Part shown: piece after piece, positions 23,851-34,745 of the stretch
Layout of the letters: each line of letters opens with the position of its first letter
How positions within the stretch are numbered: the first letter of the stretch is position 1
Assembly: GCA_033060915.1 (NCBI GenBank)
Contig: CM065377.1
Location: 54,644,183-54,708,182, forward strand
DNA: 64,000 nt
Reading direction: 5' to 3'
DNA from: Euryodendron excelsum
Lineage: Eukaryota; Streptophyta; Magnoliopsida; Ericales; Pentaphylacaceae
Program-made: the position numbers and the translations under genes
The notes under the pieces: generated by a model
Databases searched by the model: none
What the model saw: only the letters and a program-made list of their open reading frames with translations
What the model was told of the DNA's origin: nothing

Positions 23851-25340
23851 CTTTTTTGTGCAAGATGCCATCAAATATCACATAGCGACTGGCCTTGAAC
23901 TTAATTATCCTTACTTCTAACTTGTCTTCTGGGAGGGTCCGTGTTCCAGGTAGTCTCTGATTGGTTTGGCCTATGAGACTTCTGTTTTCAGCATATTGAT
24001 TTCCAGGGTTTGAATGTTCGGAGAATCTAAGATCTTTAAGGGTACTTCGGGTTTGAGTTGCCTTCAGGATGCTATTCTTGCCAGTCTGTCTGCCTCTTCG
24101 TTCTCTAACCAAGGAACTCTCTATAGTAGTTTCTTCATGCTCGTCAGTCCACTGGAAGGCTCTTTTTAGTGTCTTGAAGAAGGGAAAACATTTGTCAGTT
24201 GACTTAGAAATGAACTTGCTTAGGGCTGCTATTCTGCTTATCAACCTTTGAACATCTTTTATTGACTTTAGTGCTTGCGTGCCCAGTATTGAACTAGCTT
24301 TTTTCGGGTTGGCCTCTATATCCCTTTGTGAGACCATGAATCCTAGGAACTTTCCCGATGCTACTCCAAATGCACGCTTGGCAGGATTCTTCAGCTTCAT
24401 GAACACTTTTTCAAGTGGCTGGTTGTTTGCTTACCCTTAACTAACATGCCATCAACGTAGACCTCCACATTCCTCCCCATTTGGGCCTTGAACATTCTAT
24501 TCATTAGCCGTTGATAAGTTGCCCCGGCATTCTTCAGGCTGAAGGGCATAATTTTGTAGCAGTATAGTCCTCTGTCGATGATGAAATGGTGTGTTCTTCG
24601 TCTCTTTAAACCATCTTGATCTGGTAATATCCCGAGAAAGTGTCCATGAACAAAAGCATCTGGTATCCTACGGTGGAGTCTACTAGAAGATTAATGGTAG
24701 GTAAGGAGAAACTATCTTTGAGGCTGGCCTTGTTAAGGTATGTGAAATCCACACATATCCTCCACTTTTCATTTGTCTTCTTCACCATCACCATGTTCGA
24801 GAGCCAAGTCAGGTATTGGGCTTCTTTGATGAACTTATCCTGGATGAGCTTGTCTACTTTGTCGGCGATGGCTTTGTTACGCTCTGAGGCAAAGCTTCTC
24901 CTCTTTTGCTTGACCGGCCTGACTTCGGGCAAAATGTTGAGGTGGTGGGCAGCAATCTTGGTATCGATGCCTAGCATATCCTCATGTGTCTAGGCAAAGA
25001 CGTCAGCGTTACTCCTGATGAAGCTTCTCAACTCTTCCTTGAGCAGCTCTGGGGCTGCGGATTTGATCATGACCACTCTGGTTTGGGTTGGGTTGCCATC
25101 CAGGTTTGGGCCGTTCTTCTAGTTTGGACTGTCAATGGGGACTTGTTCCAACTCTTTCACTGGTTCTCCTCTCTTCACTTTTTCCTCGTCTCTGACTTTT
25201 AACTCTTCTATTACGAGGGTCACCGTTCCCTTAAGGGACGGCATGTAGCACTCCTTGGCTATTACCTAGTCGCCCTTGACAGTTCCCACTCCGTACTTTA
25301 TTGGACGTGACTGCTTTAAACTGGTTCAAGGCTTCCTTTT
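23851..25340 (-). pseudogene. gypsy reverse transcriptase remnant, RNase H mostly deleted
   Basis: 24606-24977 is the longest intact piece, with WLSNMVMVKKTNEKWRICVD, LPTINLLVDST and LLFMDTFSGYYQIKM (the first catalytic Asp block). After a stop, LCPSA-type text leads to YVDGMLVKGK at about 24460-24430. The normal YVDD is YVDG here, so a catalytic Asp is lost. 24406-24130 gives KFLGFMVSQRDIEANP, the connection region. Then the frame jumps to a late RNase H/tether block (about 24115-23890; ILKATQ, LPEDKLEVRIIKFKASRYVI), so most of the RNase H domain appears deleted. Upstream, at 25340-24990, is the region joining protease to RT, cut from the protease by the giant solo LTR. Confidence 0.87.
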
Positions 25341-25345
25341 GTATC

Positions 25346-28300
25346 TGTTGCGCCCCGATTTTTGGGGTGTCCAATGTCCTTTCGGCTCGGAGACCCTAAA
25401 GCACGGAACTCTGTCACTAGAACTTGTCCTTCTAAAAGGACAAGTGCGACTAGGTTTGAAAGTTTATTTAACTAAGGGCTTTTTTAGAAAAATAGAAATT
25501 GCCACCTAACTTGATAAAGGTGAGTCAGGGCACCTAAAACTAAGCGTTAATCCGAAGGTTAAGCTTAGAATTTTTGAAAAAGTTTTTTAAAAACTTCCTC
25601 AAGAGAGGGTTTTTAAGAAAATAGGTTATTTGGCAACCTTATGAAATGTTTAAGCCATTTTTGAAATAATTCTATTTTGGTCTTTCGAAAACAGAAATTT
25701 AAGGTTCGGGGGTTGGTTACGTGTAGGGAAGATATCCTAAGATCATCACCCTACCCCGCCATTTCGGTACCTACATGTCTAATCACCCTTGATTCACTCA
25801 CTAGAATAACCGGTTACCATTGTCCACTTAATATACACTTTAGAACTTTGAAAAAAGGATTTAGTCATCACTTTTTGGATGAATGATGCATGATGCAAGT
25901 TTTGAAAGAAGTTTGAAAATAATGGAGATTTTGAAAGAGTTTGGAATAAAAACTTTGAATTGATTGGAATTTTTGAAAAAGGGATTGGGGTTGAAATAAA
26001 AGTTATGACCGCACCATTTTAGGTTACCTACGTATCTCATTTGGCGAGAATCAGGTCAATCGTAGTTCGGGCAAGAGCCCGATGAACAATAAGCGCATTA
26101 GGGCCTTTGGAAAGCTTGAAGACACATTGAGGTCTTTGAAGAAGTTTAAGATGTTTTGAGGTCTTTAGAAGTTTAAGACTCTTTGTGGTCTTGGAAAAGT
26201 TTAAGACACTTTGAGGTTTTTGAAAAAATTTAAGACACTTTAAGGTCTTTAAAAGTTTAAGACTCTTTGTGGTCTTGGAAGTTTTGACTTGAAATTAGAA
26301 GTGAAGTATTTTGAAAATGCTTTTGGATTGACTCTAAAGGAGTTTTGAAAAAATGCTTTAGCATGACTCAAGAGAACTTGAAAGTATTTTTGAAGTTTTG
26401 TTTTGAAAACCTTGGAGGCATGTTTTGATGAATTAATTTTTGAAAGTAGTTTTTGGAAAGGGCTAAGGGTTTGGAATCCTAATATGGACAACCTTAGAGG
26501 TTGTTCTTGATTTATCACTTGTCTTTGGAATCCCTAACCATGAGGGGGCTAGGGACACTTTAGATTTGTGACTTTTTGAAAATATTTTTGGAAATGTCTT
26601 GAAGAGGGAATGTAAGAACATTTGAAGAGTTTATGGAGTTAGTTTTTTAAATCAAAAAGAGTAGAAGGTTTTGGAAAAATAGTTTGAAGATTTGAAAGAT
26701 CATTTAGAAAATGGTTCAAGAGTTGGAACCTTGAAGTGTACTAACCTAAGTTGAGTTTGCCTAGGGTTAGGGGTAACCTAAAGTTAACTAACTAGGGTTA
26801 GGTCAACCTAGGGTTAGGAGGACCTATGGTTAACTAACTAGGATAGGGTTAACCTAAGGTGAGTGAACTAGGGTCAAGTTAACCTAGGATTGGTCAACTA
26901 GGATCAAGTTAACCTAAGGTCAAATTAACCTAAGATTAAGTTATCCTAGGGTTAAGTTAACCTAGGGTCAAGTTATCCTAGGATCAAGTTAACTTAGGGT
27001 TGGACAACTAGAGTCAAGTTAACCTAAGGTTGGATTGGAAGATGATTTTGAAAATTGATTTAATGCATTCTTGGAAAGAGTTTTGAAAACACAACATGAT
27101 ATGCAATGGACTTTGGTTGGTAATCTTTATGAAGATCATTTCCATGAAAATTTTGACTCTAGCCAAGAATATGGTTTATATAGTTGGTGATTGGAGCCCA
27201 TTCTAAGGAAGGTTTCCTCATGGCCATTATAACCACTATCTTGATAAGAATACAAGGGTTTAAAAATCAACATAATGATGGTAATTTTTAGAACATCATT
27301 TTTATGCAAAGATGGAGAGAATGCATTTTTGAAATCATCTTTGGGGAAGGATTTTGAAAACCATTTTTTAAGGAAAACCATTCCATCAAGAGAGGGTTCA
27401 TATGACCAATAAAAAGAGAGATCACTCAAGAGAGGGTTCCATGGGGCCATTCCAACCACTAACTTAGAGATAATGAAAACCTTGAAAATTAGAGGGTTTG
27501 AAAGCAACATTTATGTAAGTTAAAATGCAATGGTGTAAAAGAATGAGTTAGGGGGGTTGTGAGGGATTTTCTAAGGCATGACTTCTAAAGTCTTATCCTA
27601 AACTTCAAGGGACCAACTCTTGAAACAATTTTTGAAGGACATGTAGAACTTGGAAATATCATGAAATTAAGAGCAATGCATGCATTATGGGATATGAAAA
27701 TAAACATAAAATGAAGCCAAGTATGCAAGACATGATCAAAATAATCATATGTAAGGGGTCATAATTCACATACAAGGTTTTTAGGCTTCACCATACAAAT
27801 AAGGAGCTCTTCAGCCATACCATCTTAAAGTAGGCTAGTGAGAGGTGTCCTTACACGGTGGCTCTCACTTGCTTTCCTCTAGGCATGATCTAGGAGTCCT
27901 CTTGGCTCAAGCATACAAGAAAAGAGGGGTTGAAGATGGGGATTAAAATAGAGAATAGCCTAAGTAGGCTAAGAGGGAGAAGAAAAGAGTGGGGGAGAGC
28001 ACAAATATAAAAGGGATACCACATTTTGTCTTCAACACTCTTGTAATCTTCAATGAATGTCTTAATTGGAACTTGAGTGGCTTCAAGAAGGCTTGAGAGG
28101 TTTGAATGGAGTATATAAGTGTGTATGAGGCTTTGCGTATGGAGTGTATAGGCTTAAGAGAGGTAGAATCTAATTTAAGTGTTGGAGGGGAGGAATATAT
28201 GTAAAGATTCGAGTTTCTGGAGTGATTTCAACAGAGTTTCGTATCAATTTCGGACTTGGAATATGCAAGGGGGGATGCCTCTATTTATAGGCAATCTGGA

Positions 28301-29963
28301 ACAAACCATGCGCATGGCCAAAATTTGGCCGTGCACATGTACGACATGCGCATGTACTGTTCCATTGCCAGAATAACACGTGGCACCCTATGTACTGATT
28401 AAATCTCGATCGTTGATCGAAAGTCGGTCGATCTGAACAAAATTTGAGCGTATATAGCATACGCTCCATCACGGGAAAAAATCGCCCAAACTTTGCCTCG
28501 ATAATTGGGTCAATTGGGAAGGTTCCAGGGGAATCGGTCACACTCGGGATGTTTTCCTAGTGCATCCGATGAACTTTTATGTTTTCGAAGAGTTTAAATT
28601 ATGTTCAGAAGTGTGGGATATCGTCTTGGGAAGCATGCCAAAAAGGACACTTTTGTGAAGCGTCTGTGATACGCTTCGTGGGTGTTTGAAAATGACTGTT
28701 TTCGTTTGATGTGATCGAGGCCTTCGAGAAGCAATCTATTCGATCGGACCGTTCCGATGGAAAGTACTCTGAAAATACTTTCTAGAATTCCCAAATTTAC
28801 GCATTTCTCAAGTCGTTTGACGGTGCGTTTTAATTAAGAAATGGAAAAAACGTCAACCTTAACGGAGCGTCTGCGAGACGCTTCGGGGGTTGCTAAAAGT
28901 CATGGTTTGCACACCGTATAATGGAGGGCTTTGGGGGGGCGATCTATTCGATCGAACCATATCGATGGGAAGATCTATGGACGAATTTTCGAGAATTTCC
29001 TGATTTACGCATTTCTCAAGTCGGTTAACGGTGCATTATAACCAGGAAATCGGGGGAAGAGACAATTTAGATGGAGCGTCTGCGAGACGCTCCAGGAAAC
29101 TCTTATCATGTCGTGTGAGTTTAGTGTCGTAAGGTGTTCCTTAGGTTAAACAAAGGCGCGTGGTGAAAACCTTTGCTTAAAATCCCAAAACTGGTGCTAT
29201 TTCACGGCATTTTTGGCTCCTAGGAGCAAAACGGTCATTTTGCCGGAGTTGGCTGGAAATGGTCAGGAATGGTGTGCCGGGCTGAGTTGCTTGGGGGCAA
29301 AACGATCATTTTGACCGGAGTGGGCCGGAATAGGACCGGATTTGAACCGAATGGCGTGCGAGGGACGCCTGATGGTTTGACAACATTTGAAAGGATGGAC
29401 TTATCGTTTTGAGGGATTTTGAACTTTCCCAAAACGTGCCTGGAGGCCCAAAAGGGCAGGTTTGGTCATTTTTCACCGAGTTTGGCTAGCAGGCGACGGT
29501 GTTGACCTAGGTGTTGGTTCCCGAGACTGCCCGATCTCAGAAAACTACCTGTGCGGTGTTGGTCTCCAAGAACGCCTGGTCTTAGAGAGCTACCTATAGG
29601 GTGATGTTGGTTCTTGAGAACGCCTGGTCCCAGAGAATTACCAAATGACGAACATTCTACATTGGCGGGCTAGCAGGCGCTAGAAGTGAACCGTCTAGAA
29701 TCTTTGATGAGGTGTTGGTCCCCGAGATCGCCCGATCCCAGGAAGCTACCTGGATGGTGCTGGTTTCTAGGACCGCCTGGCCCGAAAAACTGCTTGAAAT
29801 AATGGTGCTTAAGGCTTCAGCGGATCCTTGTGGGCCCGAGAAGAGACTAACTGGTTGGATTGGAGATTAAAAGGCTCATCTTGAGCCTGCATGTGTTGTG
29901 ATGTTGGAAACCGAATTCGGTCTGGCCGGAGATTGCAGAGTGGGCAAAAATGGGGTGCTTACA
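25346..29963 (-). mobile_element. 4.6-kb giant solo LTR (Ogre/Tat-like), minus orientation
   Basis: It is flanked by a perfect 5-bp duplication gtatc (25341-25345 and 29964-29968). On the minus strand it begins TGTAAGCACCCCATTTTTG and ends CGGGGCGCAACA, matching the start and end of 46804-52069. It contains no gene and no second LTR, so it is a solo LTR left by LTR-LTR recombination. A TATA box CTATAAATAGAGG lies on the minus strand at about 28281-28293. LTRs over 4 kb are typical of Ogre-type gypsy elements, and the naming rests on that. It interrupts the host gypsy element between protease and RT. Confidence 0.85.
26740..27035. repeat. short tandem repeat block in giant LTR
   Basis: Irregular 14-30 bp copies of aacctagggttagg and aagttaacctagg-type text. 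Confidence 0.85.
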
Positions 29964-29967
29964 GTAT

Positions 29968-30183
29968 CTATAATTGCTCGAATGCCTCCCAGAAGATGAT
30001 GTCTGCTGAGCTACCACTGTCAATAAGGATTCGTTTGATTTGAAAGTTGGAGATAATGGCGATGACAACTAAACCGTCGTCATAAGGGTGGCTCAGCTTT
30101 GCGGCTTCTTCTTCTATGAACACTATATCTGGAACACCCGAGCGGGATTTCTTACTCAATCTTTCCACTGCGAACACCTCCAC
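29968..30183 (-). pseudogene. gypsy aspartic protease fragment
   Basis: The frame carries LSHPYDDGLVVIAIIS then ILIDSGSSADIIFWEAF. DSGSSAD is the retroviral-type aspartic protease active-site motif of plant gypsy elements. The frame ends exactly at the target duplication of the giant solo LTR, so the rest of the domain lies beyond 25345. The protease would cut the gag-pol polyprotein. Confidence 0.85.
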
Positions 30184-30299
30184 TAACTTTGCCCTTCTAG
30201 TATGGTTCTTCTTGGCTAATGAGGACTCGTCGCCTCTTTTAAAATCCTCCAGTGATGACCCTTATCTCTCTGATCAGTCGTTCCTGTGTCGGGGCTCGA

Positions 30300-31580
30300 T
30301 CTGAGCGTCTTCGTTCTGCAGCACGTGGCTTGTCAGGCCTTTAGCCCATCACGAATTTTTCTAGGTGACCATGCCTTATCAGATTTTTGATTTGTTGCTT
30401 GAGATCTATGCAATCATCTGTGTTGTGGTCATGGTTCTTGTGGAACTGGCGATACTTCTTTTGGTTTCTTTGCTCTAGAAGGCTCCTCAATCTCTCGGCC
30501 CATTTCAAGTTCGGATTGTTCTTAATCTCGTTAAGGACTTGCCCTACTGGTGCTGTTAGTGCAAGCCAGCTCCTTATCCTCTGTTTGGGTTGTTATTATG
30601 TAAGTTCTTGAGGTCTTCTTTTCTCTGTCTTCCTTGTTGTCGTCAGTTGGCCTCTTTTTCTTCTCGAGGCGAGAGCCAGCGTCATCATCTCGGTCACACC
30701 TCGCGTTCATGGCATCCTCTGCATTCATGTATTTTTTAGGCTCTTAGCATAAGGTCAGCCATGCTCTTTAGGGATTCTTTGGCCAACGAAAACAAGAACT
30801 TGTGCGTTCTCAAACCACTTATGAAGGCCATAACTGCGACCTTGTCATTAACGTCATTCACTTCTAAGTTGAATTTGTTGACAAACTCCCTCAGTGTCTC
30901 TTCCTTCTTCTGCTTCTCGTTGAGTAAGTAGGTAGCTGGTTTCCTTTGCCTCTGGCCTCCAATATAACCCTACAAATAGCTTACTAAGCCAGGATGAAGG
31001 AACTGATAATGGATGGTTGGATTCAGTTGAACCACACTTTGGCAGCTCCTTTGCGTGATTGGGAAGGCTCTGCACATGATCTCATCTAGGACGGCTTGCA
31101 ACTACATCAAGGTTTTAAAGGTCTCTAAATGGTCTAAGGAGTCCTTGGCCCCATCAAACATCTCTAAAGGTGGCAGGGGGTACTCCCATCACCTCCTAGG
31201 TGAATGGGAAATCAGTTCTCTGCTCTGTCTCCCATAACTTTTGTATGCTAGGGATAATGCCACAGGTGTGAACCTAGGGTGTGGCTGTTAAAGGGTAATA
31301 CTTCATTAAGTGGTAATGCGATGCCGCTTGGGATGACGGGATCTGCATTCTCAGGATTGGCGTAGTCATTCCCCCTTTCGTCTCTAGACTGAGCTCCAAT
31401 CTACTGGCCTCCTCCTAGTGCAATGGGAAGTCGCCGAAGCAGCTCTTGATTTTGGATTATTAGCATCTGTATGTTAGCCATTACATTGGCCATTTGGGTC
31501 TCATGGGCCGCAACTCGGTTCATACTCTGTTCCTCCGTGGTCTGTGATAAATGCAAAGCATCGAACCTGGTTAAGACCAT
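30300..31580 (-). pseudogene. gypsy gag remnant
   Basis: The start codon is at 31580, 40 bp inside the 5' LTR boundary (MVLTRFDALHLSQTTEE). It is followed by AHETQMANVMANIQML. The gag core is readable at about 31060-30760 (LLNEKQKKEETLREFVNKF, NDKVAVMAFISGL, LRAKKYMNAEDAM). The C-terminal part (30728-30531) is rich in Arg, Lys and Asp, as in nucleic-acid-binding gag tails. Several in-frame stops and shifts break it. Gag would build the virus-like particle. Confidence 0.8.
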
Positions 31581-31599
31581 GGAAATGACAGAAAGTCGA

Positions 31600-31619
31600 T
31601 TTCAACAGACAAAGCCAAT
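31600..31619 (-). other. primer-binding site of gypsy element
   Basis: On the minus strand TTGGCTTTGTCTGTTG follows the LTR end. It resembles the site TGGCGCCGTCTGTGGG that I recall from plant Tat-type elements, with the CG-containing part changed, as expected from decay of methylated CpG. The tRNA is not assigned. Confidence 0.55.
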
Positions 31620-32844
31620 TGATAAATCAATAAACTTGTAGGGTTTGACCCTAGATTCTAGTGAACTGCTCCAATTGACTACAGAGAGAAGCTGGGTCAA
31701 GAAATATCGGTGTGGTGCTGCCAAAAACTCTTCGATGTCCAAATTAGGTTTGAGAGGATAATTAGACAGAATTTTCACTAGAGCTTTGTTATGCGTACCT
31801 TGAAGAAGAAGGCTTGGGTTTCCTTTTATACATTTATGGTTGTAGTCCCAAGTATGTCTGCAGATAGTTAGTGAAAATGATTGTCTTTCCCTTTCCACGT
31901 AGCTGTACATCATTAGGCAATCAAGTCCTTGGCATGATAGTGGTGAACATGGTTATCTCCCACATGTGACATCTTCTAGGGTGCTTGTTAGACTGATGTC
32001 GGCACGGTATAGTGGTTGTCCCCCCATGTGTCTTTATCCTTTTTAGTAGTACACAACCTGACCTAGTGTCAGGCGTGATCCCCACTGACCAAGCAGAACG
32101 ATGGTTATAGGAATGGCAGTGGACCAGGTAAAAGTTAATATCCGATTGAATCCGTCCCATATGGAGAGGGTGTACAGGATTTAATATGGGGATAGAGGTA
32201 TTAAACTAAACCCGTGTGGGTATGGAGGCAAGGATGGACTTAGGTTCTCCCTCACCCCCCCCCCCCCTCCCCCGCGGCCATACCCGTTAGGTATTAGTTT
32301 AATTACTCATTACCTAGAGCTTAATTATAAATATTAAGACTAAAAAAAAAAGGGTTTAACTATAAATTTTAGAACAAAAAATAAATACTCACTTATAAAT
32401 AATAAAATTAAAATTTTGCCAATCCTATTTTTTGATCTTTTATTTATTTTTGTATTTGTTTTGGGGTTTTTTTTTTTTTTTTTTGTGTTATTAGGCTGGC
32501 GGGTGCAGGTGCAGGGCAGGGGTGGGTGTGGAGGCAGCGGTGGAAGGAGATTTTTACTCATAAGACGGGGATGAACATCCAAAAAAATACCCGTACAGGT
32601 ATGGAGGTGGGGATGGAGGTGGATTTTTTAGGTGGATGTGGAGATCCCCGCTCGGGGTCCACTGCCATCCCTAGATGGTCGATGTGTTCCTACTCGACAC
32701 TACCTGGTCGATGCCAAACTAATCGGCCCTGGTATGCTTGGACATCTTTCGTTCAACACTATAGGATTGCCCCCCCATCAATGGTCTTTCCGGTCAACCT
32801 CTTACAAGGATCTTGGTCAACCCTCGCCAGATCGATCGTCATCA
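31620..32844 (-). repeat. 5' LTR of Tat-type gypsy element, split by hAT element
   Basis: Matches 16300-16917 in two blocks, 31620-32107 and 32674-32844, separated by the 566-bp insertion. Confidence 0.9.
32108..32673. mobile_element. non-autonomous hAT-type element in LTR
   Basis: The left end taggaatggcagtggacc and the complement of the right end (tagggatggcagtggacc) form an 18-bp terminal inverted repeat with one mismatch. An 8-bp flank gatggtta (32100-32107) pairs with gatggtcg (32674-32681). The other LTR of the same gypsy element reads gatggtca at this point without the insertion, giving an empty-site control. hAT elements make 8-bp duplications and often begin with a ggatggca-type end. 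There is no transposase. The interior has a C13 run (32255-32267) and a T run near 32470. Confidence 0.88.
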
Positions 32845-34745
32845 GGAACCAATCTTAAAAGCATATTAGCAAGTCGCAATTGGTTGCCTCATTCTAGTTC
32901 CTTAGGAATGACCTAGAGATAGGGTTGAAACCAAACTGGTTTAAATTGAAAGAATATATATTATAATATAGTTTAAAAAACACAACAAATAGAAAAGTAG
33001 CTAATGTCATCGAAGTAAAAATAGAACTCCAAAATACATAAAAATACGTTCATAGGTTTTGTAATATCTTGAAAGTTATAATAAGAGTGAATGTTCAAGA
33101 TTTAGTATTTATATCAAGGGGAAAAAAAAATCTTCGATTTTGCTAGGGAAATGAAGTCAAGTAGATCAGAAAAAGCCCAAAGAATATTTTAGCATTCATG
33201 ATTTTTTAGTAGGAGAGTTAAAAGAAAGGCCAATATTCAATATTATACATGTGATCATGTTCATATGAACACAAGATTGTGTTAGGGTTGTTAGGATAAG
33301 AAATCTTGGAAAAACAGCTTTGAAACTAGGGGATTGAAATTTTGGTAATATCTTGAAACATTGATGAGGCTTCGGATTGTTGCATGGGAAGAATCTAAGA
33401 ACCAAATTAGCAGGTAGCAGGTGGTTTCCTCATTCTAATTGCTTAGGAATGACCTAAAGATAGGAATAAGGTTAAAACCAATTTGATCTAAATTGTAAAA
33501 GCAAAGAACTTTAAAAGTACTTGAACAATATCTCACATAATAATAAATGAGAGATAATTTATTGCAATAGAGTAAATAAAAAAACAAAAACATAATAGAA
33601 AAATAGCTAATCTCATCAAATTAAAAATAGAACGTCAAAATTCATAAAAATATTTTCATAGGTCTAGATCTCAGAACGCTAGAATTAGAATTCGCAAAAG
33701 TCCCTCTCCTATATAAGGCGTTGAGGTTGGCTATCTCAAGGCTTTGAAGTATAATCTACACAACGTGCAATGAGATTTTTATGCATTTGAAGGTTTTAAG
33801 AATTGGGAGACATTAAGTTGTAGGAGTAATGTTAAAAATTTTGATAGTTGAATAGTTGGGCTAGTAGGCATGGATTTTTAAGGGGTTCGGGGTAATAGGC
33901 ATTAGGGTGTCCTGCAAAAAGCTTAGGATGGATTTGATTATTAGGATACCAAAAATAGAGGAAATAATAAAGTATTCCTCATTCTATGAATTTCTACAAA
34001 GCACTATTCCATACTTATGAGAATTTTAATATAAATATAAATATACAATATACAATATATATTCAATAAAAACAAAATGATAGAATGAGCCATCTTAAAA
34101 TTTTGAAAAGGGTTACTGTTCGGGATTTCAGTATTTGTATATAAGATATAATTTTCTTGATTTTGGCTGTTAGTGTTCATGATGTTTAATTTAAACGGAG
34201 GGTTGAAAGAGGATTTCAATTGTGGTCTATGTTTATTTAAACAGAGGAGAAATTAACATATCAAAGAGGAGAAATTAATATGAACTATAGAAGAAATATT
34301 CAGAAAAGACTTGGAATGAGTCGTCTTGAGATTTTGTAATATATTGAAAGTTACGACAAGGCTGTGACGTTCAAGATTTTCTATTTATATCTCAGATAAA
34401 TAAATCTTTGATTTGGCTAAGGAAATGATGTCAAGCGAATTAGAAGAAGCCCGAAGAATGTTTAGTATTCATGATTTTTTTAGTAGGAGAGTTAAAGAAA
34501 GGCAGAAAGATTCAAGATTCTTCATGTGATTATTTTTATATAAACAAAGGAGAAATTAATAATTCAATCCAAAGAAATTTTCTAGGTAGTTATCGCCTTG
34601 TTATGATTGTATGGTAAGAGTTAGAGCGTTGTTATGATTGTAGGTAAGAGACTTTGGAAAAGCAGCTTTGAGACTAGGGGAAAGCAGCTTATAGGATTGA
34701 AATTTTTGTTATATCTTGAAATTTTGATGAGGCTTAGGATTGTTA
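32845..34745 (+). repeat. R repeat, segment 4
   Basis: Resumes the unit broken by the gypsy insertion: aatcttaaaagcatattagc at about 32851 matches 9788-9806. Landmarks recur at about 33189, 33430, 33766, 34087, 34178 and 34469. The similarity stops at about 34745 (taggattgttac). Confidence 0.65.

Larger units (their letters stand above)
16300..32844 (-). mobile_element. Ty3/gypsy Tat-type retrotransposon with nested insertions
   Basis: LTRs at 16300-16917 and 31620-32844 are direct repeats with ends TGAT...ATCA. The flanking 5-mers agaac (16295-16299) and ggaac (32845-32849) are a target duplication with one mismatch. On the minus strand the order is LTR, primer site, gag (from 31580), protease (about 30183-29968), RT, integrase (stop at 22802), minisatellite, an antisense extra ORF on the plus strand, polypurine tract, LTR. 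Extra antisense ORFs and 3' tandem repeats are known from plant Tat-lineage gypsy elements. After subtracting the three nested insertions (about 4.6, 2.1 and 0.57 kb) the element is about 9.2 kb. All genes are broken. Confidence 0.9.

Noticed and set aside
24640..24993. 117-codon plus-strand frame
   Set aside because: Shadow of the gypsy RT on the minus strand, which carries the known motifs.
27136..27510. 124-codon minus-strand frame
   Set aside because: No known motif; it lies in the interior of a giant solo LTR where the related LTR has no corresponding frame.
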